A stretch of DNA of 60,594 bases from Blepharisma japonicum. Lineage: Eukaryota; Ciliophora; Heterotrichea; Heterotrichida; Blepharismidae. The translations under genes were made by a program, and so were the position numbers. Shown in pieces: positions 20,815 to 31,340 of this stretch; the stretch's first letter is position 1, and the number at the start of each line of letters is the position of its first letter. Under the pieces are notes generated by a model that did not search any database, had not been told where the DNA came from, and saw only the letters and a program-made list of their open reading frames with translations. The stretch is from positions 1-60,594 of the forward strand of contig CATKHK010000142.1 in assembly GCA_949751835.1 (NCBI GenBank), given 5' to 3'.

Positions 20815-22482
20815 TTACGAGCTAATTTGCCTGTCAATTATTTCATCAATGAGTTTACTCAAGTTGTCTTTAGGAGCAGTTTGGTTTTTTTGATAAATTT
20901 TCAAAGCCATTAAGTGTCTTTTTCTTTCAGAGTCTAGAAGATCGTATTTTAATTTAGAATTTCGTGGCTGGTCAGCAGCTTTTGGTGTTAAAAATTTAAA
21001 ATCAAAACGTTTTTTGCTTGAATAAAAATTGTTGCTTGGGCTTGTTTTGCCACTAAACACAAAATGATGACCATTCGATCTTGAAGTTGTTATTAAAGTC
21101 CCATCTGTGCTTCCAATAGGGGACTGTATAGAAGAATTAATTCTGCTACTCAAAATTGGCTGTGGAGTCAATATATGAAGATCTCTTTTATATTTGGGGT
21201 TGTTCTTGATAAACTCATTATAGAAGCCAGTGCTTTTAAAATCGTCCGCTGTAAACGCATCATTTATTGAATGCCTTTTACTGTGAGATAGCTTTGAAGG
21301 AGATATGGATGCTGATTCTGGACTTAATAAGTCTTTATTAGCATCAATAAGGCTATCAAAGTCTAAATTTCGATTGAACTCAAAATCTGGCTTTATTTCT
21401 ATTATAGAATTGTCATTAGATACAAGAATTTCTGGATATTTGAAATTGGGCACTTCTTTTTCAGTTTTTTTCATTATAAGTGTCCCCAAATCACTTTTTG
21501 TATGCCTGTGAGCTTGTTTAAGGGTTTTCACAAATTTGCTGGTATCAGTCTTTCTAGGGCTTGTTTGGATTATTGGAACTGTTTCTTCCTGACTGTTATG
21601 AATTTCAAGCTCTTTATTTTTTTGCTCGAGCTCTCTTATTTTAGCTTCAAGATCGCTGATTTTCTTTTGCATTTCAATTTTTTCCTTATCGAATATTGGC
21701 TCATTTCTTATTTTTGTTTGAATATCGCTTTCATTTTCTGCTTCTCTATAAATTTTCAGTCCATATTTATTTGATTCTTGATTCTCTTGCTCAGATATTT
21801 GGCTTTCGCTATCCGAAGCCTTTTGCAAATTTATATCAATTTCTCCATTTATTTCTTCTTCTGATTTATCTCTTATCTCCTGGAAATCTTTTCTTTTTTT
21901 TACAATTTTTTCTAGTGTTTGTTCTTCAAATATTTCCTCAATTTTTCTGCTTTTTTTCTTGTTTTTAGATCTTTTGCTTTTTAATGCATCTCCATTTATA
22001 GTGAAACTCCCGCTTGTTTGCATTATTAAGCAGCGGTCTTTCCAGTCCATGGTTTGTACCTCAGCATCTCGTGCTCCTGTAGTAAAGAAAGTATAACTTT
22101 CCTCATTTGTTAATGTAGCTTGTCTTTTTGTAGGCTGGATATTGAAATTGTTACATAACTTAATTGCAAAAGTCATTGGGCAATGCACTGTCTGTGTATC
22201 TATTGTGATTAAATTAAATATTTTCCTAATTGGAGCAATGCCAATAATGCTTGATTTTTCATTAACTATAGCAAAATTGATCTTTTTGTCGTTTAAATTA
22301 AATCTTGCTTCATCAACAGATTGTATCGTTGATAAACTATTGCAAGCTAATAATTCTGCAAGTGATGGATTTCCCAGGGGATTATCATATGTGGCTAAAG
22401 GGCGAGGAATTGTAAGAAATGTTATGTCTGCTGGCTGAGTTTTTGGTACAACTTTGTCTACCTGACTTGCATTGCAGCCCAT
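20815..22482 (-). CDS. MGC-start (acylated) coiled-coil protein
   Basis: A single 555-residue frame whose N-terminus MGCNASQVDK fits dual N-myristoylation at Gly2 and palmitoylation at Cys3, which suggests membrane association. The rest is charged. It has a Lys/Glu-rich stretch near 180-210, a coiled coil near 265-300, a Ser/Thr-rich region with SSRINSSIQSPIG, and a C-terminal helical LSKLIDEIIDRQISS. No enzyme domain is recognised. Its stop lies 34 bases from the convergent coiled-coil gene. Confidence 0.7.
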   Translation of the reverse strand: MGCNASQVDKVVPKTQPADITFLTIPRPLATYDNPLGNPSLAELLACNSLSTIQSVDEARFNLNDKKINFAIVNEKSSIIGIAPIRKIFNLITIDTQTVHCPMTFAIKLCNNFNIQPTKRQATLTNEESYTFFTTGARDAEVQTMDWKDRCLIMQTSGSFTINGDALKSKRSKNKKKSRKIEEIFEEQTLEKIVKKRKDFQEIRDKSEEEINGEIDINLQKASDSESQISEQENQESNKYGLKIYREAENESDIQTKIRNEPIFDKEKIEMQKKISDLEAKIRELEQKNKELEIHNSQEETVPIIQTSPRKTDTSKFVKTLKQAHRHTKSDLGTLIMKKTEKEVPNFKYPEILVSNDNSIIEIKPDFEFNRNLDFDSLIDANKDLLSPESASISPSKLSHSKRHSINDAFTADDFKSTGFYNEFIKNNPKYKRDLHILTPQPILSSRINSSIQSPIGSTDGTLITTSRSNGHHFVFSGKTSPSNNFYSSKKRFDFKFLTPKAADQPRNSKLKYDLLDSERKRHLMALKIYQKNQTAPKDNLSKLIDEIIDRQISS

Positions 22483-22954
22483 TTATAAATTATATGATGA
22501 AAGTATTCTGATAGAATATGGGGAGGATTATTAAAAGAATTCTTAATTTGTGAACTACTTCAAGAACACTCAAATTAAGCTGTTATCTGAACATATATTA
22601 AATTTTGTATATGGTAAAACAAGCTATTGATCCACTCCACAAAACTAATTCATGGGCTGTGTCAGAAAATGGCAATAGCAAATAAATATTAAAAATATTA
22701 AATAACAAAGAATTTTATAAAGAAACTGTAAACTTAAAAAAATTTAAATCCAGTTTTTGGATAATAGCTAATTTATAATAATAGCAATATATATTAAATA
22801 AAAAGTTATAGTAATATATAGCATTTCTGGCTTTGAATAATTTAATTGCAAAGATTAATCAATAATTAGTAGTAATCTAGTCTTGAGATTTATTTAAAAA
22901 ATTCGAAGATTTTTCTTTTAAGCAGCTTAAATTAACATTTTTTAAAAATTAAAA
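22483..22954. other. AT-rich spacer
   Basis: A 472-base AT-rich interval between two same-strand genes. No coding frame, RNA gene or repeat is recognised. Confidence 0.4.
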
Positions 22955-23515
22955 CTATACTACTTGTTTTATCAATATTGTATATGGGCGAACACAATCT
23001 ATTGGCGTCCTCCACAAAATCAGCTCCCTCGTTCTGGTGTTAAAAAAAGGTGACGGATCTTGAATCTCTAAAATAACATTTGACTGCACTTTACACTGCA
23101 AAACTACTTTATATTTAGAGTTCCCATCAAACCCTCATGGCACTTCTCTTGGAAGCACCGTAAGTGGCCCAGAATGATCCAAATGGTCAATAAACGGCGT
23201 CAAAAACATATAAAGATTTCCCATTTCTTGCACCTTCCCATCAACCGAAAAATCATGTGTTCTCACAATCTCCCTAATAGTTTCAATATCCGCTGCATAA
23301 TATCCTATAGACCAGCTATCACTAGTAAGCCAATTCACATCTTGATATTTATTTTCCACATTCAGCCCATACCTTACCCAACCACAAGGTGTATAATAAT
23401 TTCTGCCTCCCCTTTCCTGCACAAATAAAGGAAATTTCTCGTAATTCGCGTTTCTACCTCTGTCAAAAGCCTCCTTCGGAAATTTATAAAATTCAAACAA
23501 TGGATGTGGAAGCAT
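22955..23515 (-). CDS. Small protein with protist-type GWxRYGLNV...RPYTILIKQ domain
   Basis: Reading one TGA (23135-23137) as Trp extends the frame to TAG at 22955, giving 186 residues. The whole protein is one domain: GWVRYGLNVENKY, NWL, a SIGYYAAD segment, YKVVLQCKV, and near the C-terminus CVRPYTILIKQVV. I recognise this pattern from an uncharacterised module that is common in ciliates and some invertebrates, often with a WxVxYHGT motif that recalls ADP-ribosyltransferase folds. Here the HGT position is YAA, so any transferase activity is doubtful. It lies 26 bases downstream of the NEK kinase gene on the same strand. Confidence 0.55.
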
Positions 23516-23541
23516 TTAAAATTAAAATAAATTAAACAAAA

Positions 23542-25113
23542 TTAACCCCACCAATGTGGCTTTGCTGGCCTATTAATTCTTGAATTAACTGGCTGTGGAG
23601 GTGGAGAAAATATAGGATTGTCATTTTGTTTGAGATACTCTATACGGTTTGCCATTGGACTTGGAAACGCTGGGGCTTCAGACTTAGGGATATCAGATTT
23701 GGGAGAACCTAAAATGAGGGAAGCAATCCTGTTTAAGTTTCTAGGTCTTGGAGGTCTTGGACATAATGGAGGAGAAGGCATTAAGTTTTCATTTTTTCTA
23801 TTTACAACGCTTGGTTTGTTTTCTGGCCTTGAAACGTTGACATCATCTAAGCTGTTTTCGATGTTTTGTCGTGATTGAATTCTGTGAATTATTTCAGGCT
23901 TTGAAGCAATTCTTTGCATTGGGGAGTTTCGGTTGATGACGATCCCTCTGTGCTGCTCTGGACTATTTTTTGGAGAAGATTGCTTAGGTGGAAGCAAATT
24001 TCTCCTTGATGAAGGAGGATAATCTTTATGCTCACTTATTGGAGGTAGTTTAGGAAGAACTAAATCATCCCTTTTAACCCTAGGAATCTCATTTCTTGCA
24101 CTTGATATATTTCTCGGCTGATTTTCTATATCAATACTATGTGGAGACTGCTCAGAATTTCTTGAAGAATTTGCACTCAAGCCTCTTTCTCTATTTTCAT
24201 ACTTCGATTTTGGTAATTTTGCTTTCAAATATTTAAAATTAGGTACAAAAGCTATTGTCCCCAATAAATCTCCTGATCCGTCTTCTATCTCTTTTTGACG
24301 TGTATGCCTTACCACTGCTGGGTTATCTAAAATTTGGTCACAGTTTGGTCTGCTTTCCGGGCTTACATGAAGCATAGCTTTTATAATATTCGATAAATCT
24401 AACGAATAGCTCTGTGGAATATTCGGATAAATCCCTTTAATTACCTTTTTATACAGCCCTTGCATATCATTAGCTGTAAAAGGTGGAGAAAGAGCAGCCA
24501 TTTCATAAATAACGCATCCCAATGACCATATATCAGACGAAGAGTTATAAGGTTGGTTTTTCCAAATTTCTGGGGATGCATAATAAGGTGTCCCAGTCTG
24601 TGTGTGGGCAATCCCCATCTTGCTTACTTTTGACACGTTTAGATCCCCGAGCTTTAATATACCTTCTTTACTTAAAAACACATTTGCACACTAATTAAAA
24701 AATACCTTCAAATCTCTATGCAAAATCTTCGAATCATGCAAGGCTTTTAAACCTCTTGTAATTTGAATCAATGCATCTCACAGCTCAGCCTCTGAGAAAT
24801 GGCTCCTCGCTTTCTTTTTTTCATTTATCTTTTTCAAAAGGTCTCCATCTTCAGCTAATTCCATCACAATACACAAAGTATTGCTGGGCTCGTCAATAAA
24901 TGCTTCTTTGTAAGCAACTATATTTGGATGTGCAAAGGAAGCCATTATTCTGATTTCATTGACTGCCATATCTTTTTCTTTTCTATTCAAAGAAATCAGC
25001 TTCACTTTTTTTAGTGCATAAACTTTGTTGTCAGATTTTCTCCTTACTTTGTAAACATTTGAAAAGGCGCCTTCTCCGAGCTTTGTGATTGTTTCAAAAT
25101 CTTCAAGTGACAT
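23542..25113 (-). CDS. NIMA-related (NEK) protein kinase with a 15-nt intron
   Basis: The spliced product is 518 residues. The N-terminal kinase domain (about 4-255) has the Gly loop GEGAFSNVY, Lys35, HRDLKCAN with Asp134, GTPYYASPE and SDIWSLG. The DFG motif is DLN (Asp152), a substitution familiar in a NEK subgroup that keeps the metal-binding Asp. The intron (24691-24705) splits the HRDLK|CAN motif. The C-terminal half is disordered and Pro/Ser/Arg-rich with PPLCPRPPRPRN and other PxxP motifs. NEK kinases in ciliates are typically tied to cilia, basal bodies and division; the specific role here is inferred only from family. Confidence 0.9.
24691..24705 (-). other. 15-nt spliceosomal intron in the NEK gene
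   Basis: On the minus strand the intron reads GTATTTTTTAATTAG. Removing it restores HRDLKCAN in frame; leaving it in adds an in-frame TAA. The GT-AG ends and 15-nt length match heterotrich introns. Confidence 0.93.
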
Positions 25114-25196
25114 TTAATAATATCAAAAAATTTGTTCTGATTAAATGGGAAAGTTTTTTTTAAAAATCTATGAAGAAATTAAATGATAAGGATTAG

Positions 25197-26129
25197 CTAT
25201 CTGAATCCCATTCGTACGTGCTCTGAAGGGGCTGTTGTAATTTCAGTCCTCAGCTTTCTATAAGCGCCTGATTCAAATTTCACATCATTTTTGAAATAGT
25301 CACCCTTTCCAAGTGGTAAAGAATTTTCATTGTCCTTGTCAGGACCTGACCCAAGAACGCCAAAAACTTCTCTTGCCTTAACCCCTGGGTCTTCACATGG
25401 AAGCCAAGTCCTTTGTAACTTGGTATTGTGCTGAGGATCAGAACTTGTCCTTAGAATTTCAGCTGACAAAATTTCTCTTTTTTGTTTAGCAGTGAGCTCC
25501 ATAAATCCAGCCCTTTGAGAACTCCCAGCCACTTTATTCGCATCATTTAAGCCGGGCTTATAATAAATCTGGTTCGTTGTGGTAAAATGGTCTTCATTGC
25601 TAGGTTTTTCTCTAGCTTTTGGCTCAGCTGAGTGTCCGTGGACAGCTCTATAAGTAGTTTCAAAATATCTTTTTTCCCATTCTGCAGGGTGTTTCGGCAA
25701 AACTGCTCCAAAACCTTCAGAAGGTCCAGGCAATTCTCGTCTAAATAGAATTTACTCATTGTGAGTTAGCGAAGATATAGTGTTTTTATTAATCAATGGC
25801 CTAGTTGCCCCAGTTGCAGGGTCGTAAATTGAAGGTGGCTTTTGAAATTTTTCTTTTACTTTGGCAGGATCAGGCATTTCTGTTTTGCTTATTGGGTACA
25901 TTTCACGGAAACCATCGTCTGGGATTACGCCAGTTGTGTTTCACTTCTTTTGACGACCCCAGGCATTTAATGCTTTAGGGATTCCTGCAGCTCCCAAGCA
26001 GGAAATAGCATCTTCTCGTTCTCTGACGATTCTTTCATTAGGATATTTTTGGCAGTCTTGAACGGGGGCAAAGCGATCTTCATACCAGTTATTGTTGAGA
26101 GTTTTATTTGTATAAGAACGATAGCTCAT
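25197..26129 (-). CDS. Possible axonemal/ciliary protein with a 15-nt intron
   Basis: The start at 26129 gives MSYRSYTNKTLNNNWYEDRF. One TGA-Trp lies near 25941, and the intron at 25741-25755 joins the two open frames into 305 residues. The protein is rich in short, evenly spread Trp/Tyr/Pro motifs (NNWYEDRFAP, PDDGFREMYPISKTEMPDP, PSIYDPATGATRP, EWEKRYFETTYRAVHGH) and ends EHVRMGFR, with no globular enzyme domain. This style is typical of microtubule inner proteins and other ciliary lattice proteins. The assignment is by style and is tentative. Confidence 0.6.
25741..25755 (-). other. 15-nt spliceosomal intron
   Basis: On the minus strand the intron reads GTAAATTCTATTTAG. Splicing converts a TAA-terminated frame (...THNE-stop) into THNERELPGPSEGF, continuous with the downstream frame. 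Confidence 0.88.
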
Positions 26130-26500
26130 AACTGCTATTTAATTTTATTAGAAATCAAAAATTACTATATTTAAGAAGAAATTTGTATTGTATGGAGAGG
26201 GTAAAAATAAGAAAATAATTTTAAATCTGTCTATAGCAGTATTTTGATAATTTTTTAATAAAATTGAGATAGTGATGTCATAATGTTAAATTCACATTTT
26301 ATATAAATAAAATAATTATTCACCTAGGAGGGCAATCTATCAGTAATCATAACGATAAATTTCTTTAAGTTTTCTAATATGCATACGCATTCGCATTCTA
26401 TATGAACTAAAACACGTAAAAATAAAGCAATAAAATCTCAAAAGCCAAACTTTAAAACTGCTTTGGTCCACATTATTTGCCAATTAGTGACATATAATAA
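26130..26500. other. AT-rich divergent promoter region
   Basis: A 371-base AT-rich spacer separates the putative ciliary gene from the divergent thiolase gene. No coding frame or known element is visible. Confidence 0.4.
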
Positions 26501-27730
26501 ATGGAAGGAGGAGCTCGCAGACTCAATATAATCAATCAACACCTCACAGGAGAACCAATCGAAGTGGTGATTTGTGCAGCCTTTAGAACTCCTCTTACAC
26601 GTGCTAAAAAAGGAGGTCTCAAAGACACCCCTGTTGAAGAGATGCTTGCTCAACTCTATGACCATGTCGTCAAAACCACAAGACTTGACAAGGCGAAGAT
26701 TGAAGAAGTCGTCATTGGCAACGTCCTAAAGGTTGGATCAAATGGTATGGGTCTGAGACTTGCTCAGTTCATGTCAGGCTTCCCAGATACAGTCCCTTGC
26801 TACTCACTCAATCGTATGTGCGCATCAGGACTTCAAGCTGTGGCTGATATTGCTAATGCTATTAAGGCTGGACAAATTAAAATCGGAATTGCAGGTGGTG
26901 CTGAATCAATGTCACTCTTTGAAATGAACAGCGCTGTTCACCCACCACTTCCTGAAAGAGCTTTTGAAATCCCAGCAGCCGCAAATACCGTCCTTCCTAT
27001 GGGAATCACCTCTGATAACGTCGTCAGCAGATTCGGAATCACCAGACAAAAGATGGATCAAATGGCTGTAGACTCCCACGCTAAGGCCGCCAAAGCTCAA
27101 GAAACTGGACTTTTTGATGAAGAAATCGTTCCTATCAAAACAGTCGTCAAAGGGGAAAACGGTGAGCAAAAAAATATCACTGTGACAAAAGATGACGGAA
27201 TCCGCAAAGGCACAACTTTGCAAATCCTAGGCAAACTTAGACCAGCTTTTAACCCTAATGGAGGCACCACAGCAGGAAACAGCTCACAAGTCACTGATGG
27301 AGCTGCTGTTGTTCTTTTGGCAAGCAGACAGGCTGCTATTGAAAACAACCTTCCAATCCTCGCTAGATTTGTAAGCTTCGCAGCAGTTGGAGTTCCACCA
27401 GAGATTATGGGAGTTGGCCCAGCTTTTGCCATTCCAAGAGCTCTTCAATTGGCAGGACTTACCATCAATGATATTGACATTTTTGAAATCAATGAAGCTT
27501 TTGCCAGCCAAGCCACCTTCAGCATTGAACACTTAGGAATTGACAAGAATAAAGTAAATCCAAAAGGAGGAGCTATTGCATTCGGACATCCTTTGGGCTG
27601 CACTGGATCAAGACAAGTTGCAACACTTTTACCTGAGCTAAGAAGAACTAGAGGAAGATACGGAGTCATCAGTATGTGCATCGGAAGCGGTATGGGTGCC
27701 GCGGCTGTTATCGAAAATTTAGTAAGATAA
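26501..27730 (+). CDS. ACAA1: Peroxisomal 3-ketoacyl-CoA thiolase
   Basis: A full-length 409-residue thiolase closest in pattern to animal ACAA1 and plant PED1. It performs the last, thiolytic step of beta-oxidation, releasing acetyl-CoA. Catalytic residues are Cys107 (NRMCASGLQ), His363 (GHPLGCTG) and Cys393 (SMCIGSGMG); NEAFASQ is present. The N-terminus carries a PTS2 peroxisomal signal, RLNIINQHL at residues 7-15 (R-L-x5-H-L). There is no intron and no in-frame TGA, and the codons are GC-richer and more uniform than neighbours, as expected for high expression. The stop is 6 bases from the convergent SET-domain gene. Confidence 0.95.
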   Translation: MEGGARRLNIINQHLTGEPIEVVICAAFRTPLTRAKKGGLKDTPVEEMLAQLYDHVVKTTRLDKAKIEEVVIGNVLKVGSNGMGLRLAQFMSGFPDTVPCYSLNRMCASGLQAVADIANAIKAGQIKIGIAGGAESMSLFEMNSAVHPPLPERAFEIPAAANTVLPMGITSDNVVSRFGITRQKMDQMAVDSHAKAAKAQETGLFDEEIVPIKTVVKGENGEQKNITVTKDDGIRKGTTLQILGKLRPAFNPNGGTTAGNSSQVTDGAAVVLLASRQAAIENNLPILARFVSFAAVGVPPEIMGVGPAFAIPRALQLAGLTINDIDIFEINEAFASQATFSIEHLGIDKNKVNPKGGAIAFGHPLGCTGSRQVATLLPELRRTRGRYGVISMCIGSGMGAAAVIENLVR

Positions 27731-27735
27731 GGAGC

Positions 27736-28938
27736 CTAATTTATTAATGTTAGAGATTTAAGTTCTTTCATGAGAAGCTGTCTATCAGCGAGAGCTAGAG
27801 CTTTGTAAGCTGCCCACTTTTCTGTGATGCCAAGTTGGAAGGTGAGCTTTAAAAATCTGTCTTCTAAGATCCTTAGTCTTCGTCGTTGTGATCTGATAGA
27901 ATGCTTTAAGTTTTTTATTTCACGTTTTATGCCTTGACGATATGCTAGCTCAGGATTTGCTTTATCTTTGTTAAATTCTAAGTATTTTTGGTTAACCTCA
28001 GTTGTTGGCAAATAGAAAATGCATCCACGCTCTGTCATTGTACAAAGTGATGAAGGCCTTTCTTTCACTTCAAACAAATCATGACTATTCATTTCAATTG
28101 TAAAGCCTCTGTCACACAATAGATCATGGCTTCCTTTTTTATCATATGGGATATAAACTTCTTCTCCAGTCTTATAATCTCTTTGAGAATAAAGCTTGAC
28201 TGCGCCATTAGTGAATTCCAAAGGATACTTCTCTGGGTGGAAGCTGTCAGGTTTCACATAGTTGTTATAAATCTCAAGGAAAGGAATCAATGCAATTCCC
28301 TTAATCTTTTCGTCCCCATCAGAAGGAGTAAGTCCTTTCAGAATTTTCCATTCCTTTTTAGTTATTGGTAAGCCATATGAACTCAGTACAGTTAATGCCC
28401 AATTATAGCTTCTCTCTTCCCAGGCTAATTCTCTTACTCCAGGTATAGCCACCACAATATTGCTGAACTCATCAAAGCCTGTGTAATTGGTTCTCAGCTT
28501 GTGTGGATATTCTGAGTATTTCATAAGCCACTCTTTTCCTTCAGTATCATACCAAGTCCCAGGCGCATCGATATCAGATGGAAATTGATTTATGTAATCT
28601 TTAGGTTCTGAAGCAATCAATGAAGTCTTGTAATGAATAAGAATTGCACATCCAATGAACTCAGGCGATTTATTTTTAAAATGCTCGCTCCATTCAAAAT
28701 CGTCAAATGTTGTGACCACTTTGGATGCTGGGACTGAGAGCACAATATCTCCTTTTTTAATTTCTTCTGTCGCTACTGCCACAAGTCTTGCAATTGGTTG
28801 GAGTCAGACGTAGGTCTTTTGCATGAAATAAGAATTTTCATCGTAGAATTTGTATTTCTCGAATAAGCTCTTTATATCGAAAAAGGCATAGGAGCAGCTA
28901 ATTAGACAGGTGAAGAAAAGAAGAACTAACGTGTTCAT
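27736..28938 (-). CDS. SET-like (SETD/LSMT-type) protein with signal peptide
   Basis: The frame runs from the ATG at 28938 through one TGA-Trp near 28803 and gives 400 residues. It begins with a hydrophobic signal peptide (MNTLVLLFFTCLISCSYAFF). The body resembles the Rubisco LSMT/SETD3 class: VATEEIKKGDIVLSVPASKVV, an internal I-SET-like helical insert, IALIPFLEIYNNYV, then GEEVYIPYDKKGSHDLLCDRGF, followed by a helical substrate-binding C-terminal region rich in Arg/Lys. The family NH before the cofactor Tyr is NN here. A SET-type protein that enters the secretory pathway is unusual. It may methylate lumenal proteins or have lost activity. Confidence 0.7.
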
Positions 28939-29685
28939 ACAATAATTAAATATGGAAATGTTTGTGGAATAAATTCATGTGAATATGTGATAAAGTGTAA
29001 TGCTGTGCATATTCATAGAAAGATGTGTTTGAAAATGCTCAATATCTAAATTGTTGAAAAAATAATCATGATTTCAAAGGTGAATAATTATTTTTGTTAT
29101 ATTCAATGTAATGATTTTATCTAAAAGCATTTCTTTTAGGTAGTTGGTGATTAGGAATTTATAATTTATTATATTTATTTCTATGCAAGATGAGCCTATA
29201 AGAAATACTTTTGGATTTATTGGTGGATCTGATATTATAGATTTAATTTAAAATTTCTCATTTTTGAATGTAAGACATTATTTTTGAAATGCTACGCTTC
29301 TCATCATCTATTTTTGCAGTTGCTTTTAATTCTTAAAAAATGAAAAATTGCATCAAATTGAAGGCTATTTTTTTAATAATTATTTGTGCAAAATGATTTT
29401 AAATTTCTCAGTTATAATTCTTTGATATTATATAAAACTTTTAATACTAATAGCAATTAACTTCACTTATATAAGCAAATAAATTTCATTTCAATGAAAA
29501 ATTAATAAGATATTTTTCAACATTATTCTAATAGACATTTATATTTTACTATATTCCACCACTATTATTTTATCTTATCCATCCCAATTCTCTGCAAATT
29601 TTTTAATAATCATATGAATCATAATTAGACATCTTTTCAAGTCCCAAACAACTTAAAAGCCATCTATATAAAGCTAATAATATAA
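28939..29685. other. AT-rich non-genic stretch
   Basis: A 747-base AT-rich interval between divergent genes. I see no coding frame, RNA gene or conserved element in it. Only a few short open frames occur. Confidence 0.4.
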
Positions 29686-31185
29686 ATGAGAAGCAAACAA
29701 CTTCCAACTTTGAAGACTTCACGATCCCAGCCAGATCTTCATAGAAATTCCCTGCCATCCGATAAAGCGCCCTTATCACCTCGCCATGACCCTTTTTTAA
29801 GCCTGTCACGAAATGAGTCAGGAAAACTGTTGCCGGTATGTCCATCAGGCTTAAGAATCCCTCGCACCTCAAAAAGACCATCAATTGTCCATCTTCAAGA
29901 TATTTTTCAAAACCCCTCAAGCCAAATTCTTCCTCCTCTTAACCCACGCAAAGATTCACAAATATTTTCAACAAGAAAAATAGAACTTCCTGTATCAAAA
30001 ACAACAAAAAATATGAAAAGGTTAAGTACCCCTTGTTTTGGGTCTTCAGGAAGCGAGTCTGTTGAATCTGTGAGTACTATGCTTACCATTGAAGATCTTC
30101 CATCTTTACCTAACGAAAACTATATTTATTTGGAAAATCCAGAAACCATTTACCAATTGACTGAAAAAATAGGTGATGGGCTATATGGTTCAGTTTATAA
30201 AGCTTTGCATAAATCCACCAAATCAATAGTAGCAATTAAAATTTTACACCTTATTAATGCCGATATCAATCTAATTCAAAAAGATTTAGCAGTTTTAAAG
30301 AATTTCAGGAGCTCAAACATTGTAGAATTTTTAGGATCATATATAAAAAGTAATGAATTATGAATTGTGATGGAGTACTGTAAAGCATGTTCTGTCACAG
30401 ACCTAATTCGTAATAATAAAAAATGCTTTGATGAAATACAGATTGCATCAATTTGTCAAGCAGTATTAAGAGCAATTGATTATTTACATCACAATAAAAC
30501 TATGCATGGAAACCTGAAAGGGAGAAATATTTTAATAGAGGAAGGAGGACTAATAAAACTTTCTGACTATGGATTATCAGCAATTTTATATAAAAATAGA
30601 GCTAAACTTGAAGCATTTATAAGAAATTCTTATTATATGCCACCTGAATCTTTGCCGCAGCCAAGCTTTTATAAGTCAGATGATATTTGAAGCTTAGGGA
30701 TTACTGCAATTGAAATAGCTGAAGGGTCTGTGCCCTATATTAATATCCTTCCAGAGCGTGCAATGGCTTATATTAAAAGAAACCCAGCACAGTCACTAAC
30801 TGACACTCACAAATGGTCAGATGAATTTAATGATTTTATATCAAAATGCCTAATAATTGACCCAAATGAGAGACCTACAGCTAAGGAATTATTAATTCAT
30901 CCTTTTATTAGAGGAGCTAAAGGGCCTAAAGTTTTGAAGGAGTTGCTTATAAATACTAATGAAAAGCCAATTGAGAATTACGAAAACTTAAAGGAAGAAG
31001 AAGATTGCAATGAGCTTGAAAAACTAGAAAATGAAGAGACTCTGGTGATGAAATTAATGAAGCATACAGTAAAAAGTCCTAAATCACCTTGCTTTTTAAA
31101 ACGGCAGCAACCACTCCATGGATCATTTCTCAATAATCAATTGAGAAGAAGAAGTAAAAGAGGAGACTCTTCAAAAGATTGCTAA
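29686..31185 (+). CDS. STE20/MST-like pseudokinase
   Basis: A 499-residue protein with two TGA-Trp codons. A ~140-residue disordered N-terminus (many SP/TP/RPS motifs) precedes a kinase fold clearly paralogous to the next gene: GDGLYGSVYKALHKSTKSIVAIKIL with Lys185, SLGITAIEIAEGSVPY, AMAYIKRNPAQSLTD, PTAKELLIHPFIRGAKGP. The catalytic loop reads HGNLKGRN instead of HRDIKAGN, so the catalytic Asp is Asn276; DFG is DYG (Asp294). GTPYWM in the activation loop is replaced by RNSYYM. There is no SARAH domain at the C-terminus. It is most likely a pseudokinase arising by tandem duplication, perhaps a regulator of its neighbour. Confidence 0.88.
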
Positions 31186-31340
31186 AGCATCTTGATATAT
31201 AGAAAAATATATCAGTTTTTGGTTAATATTAATATAATTCATTATATAAAAGATAAGCTTAATTTTTTTTGCTGAGAAAGGATTTATTACAATTTCAATA
31301 AGAATCTTCATCTATAAAAAATCCAATAATCTCATATAAA

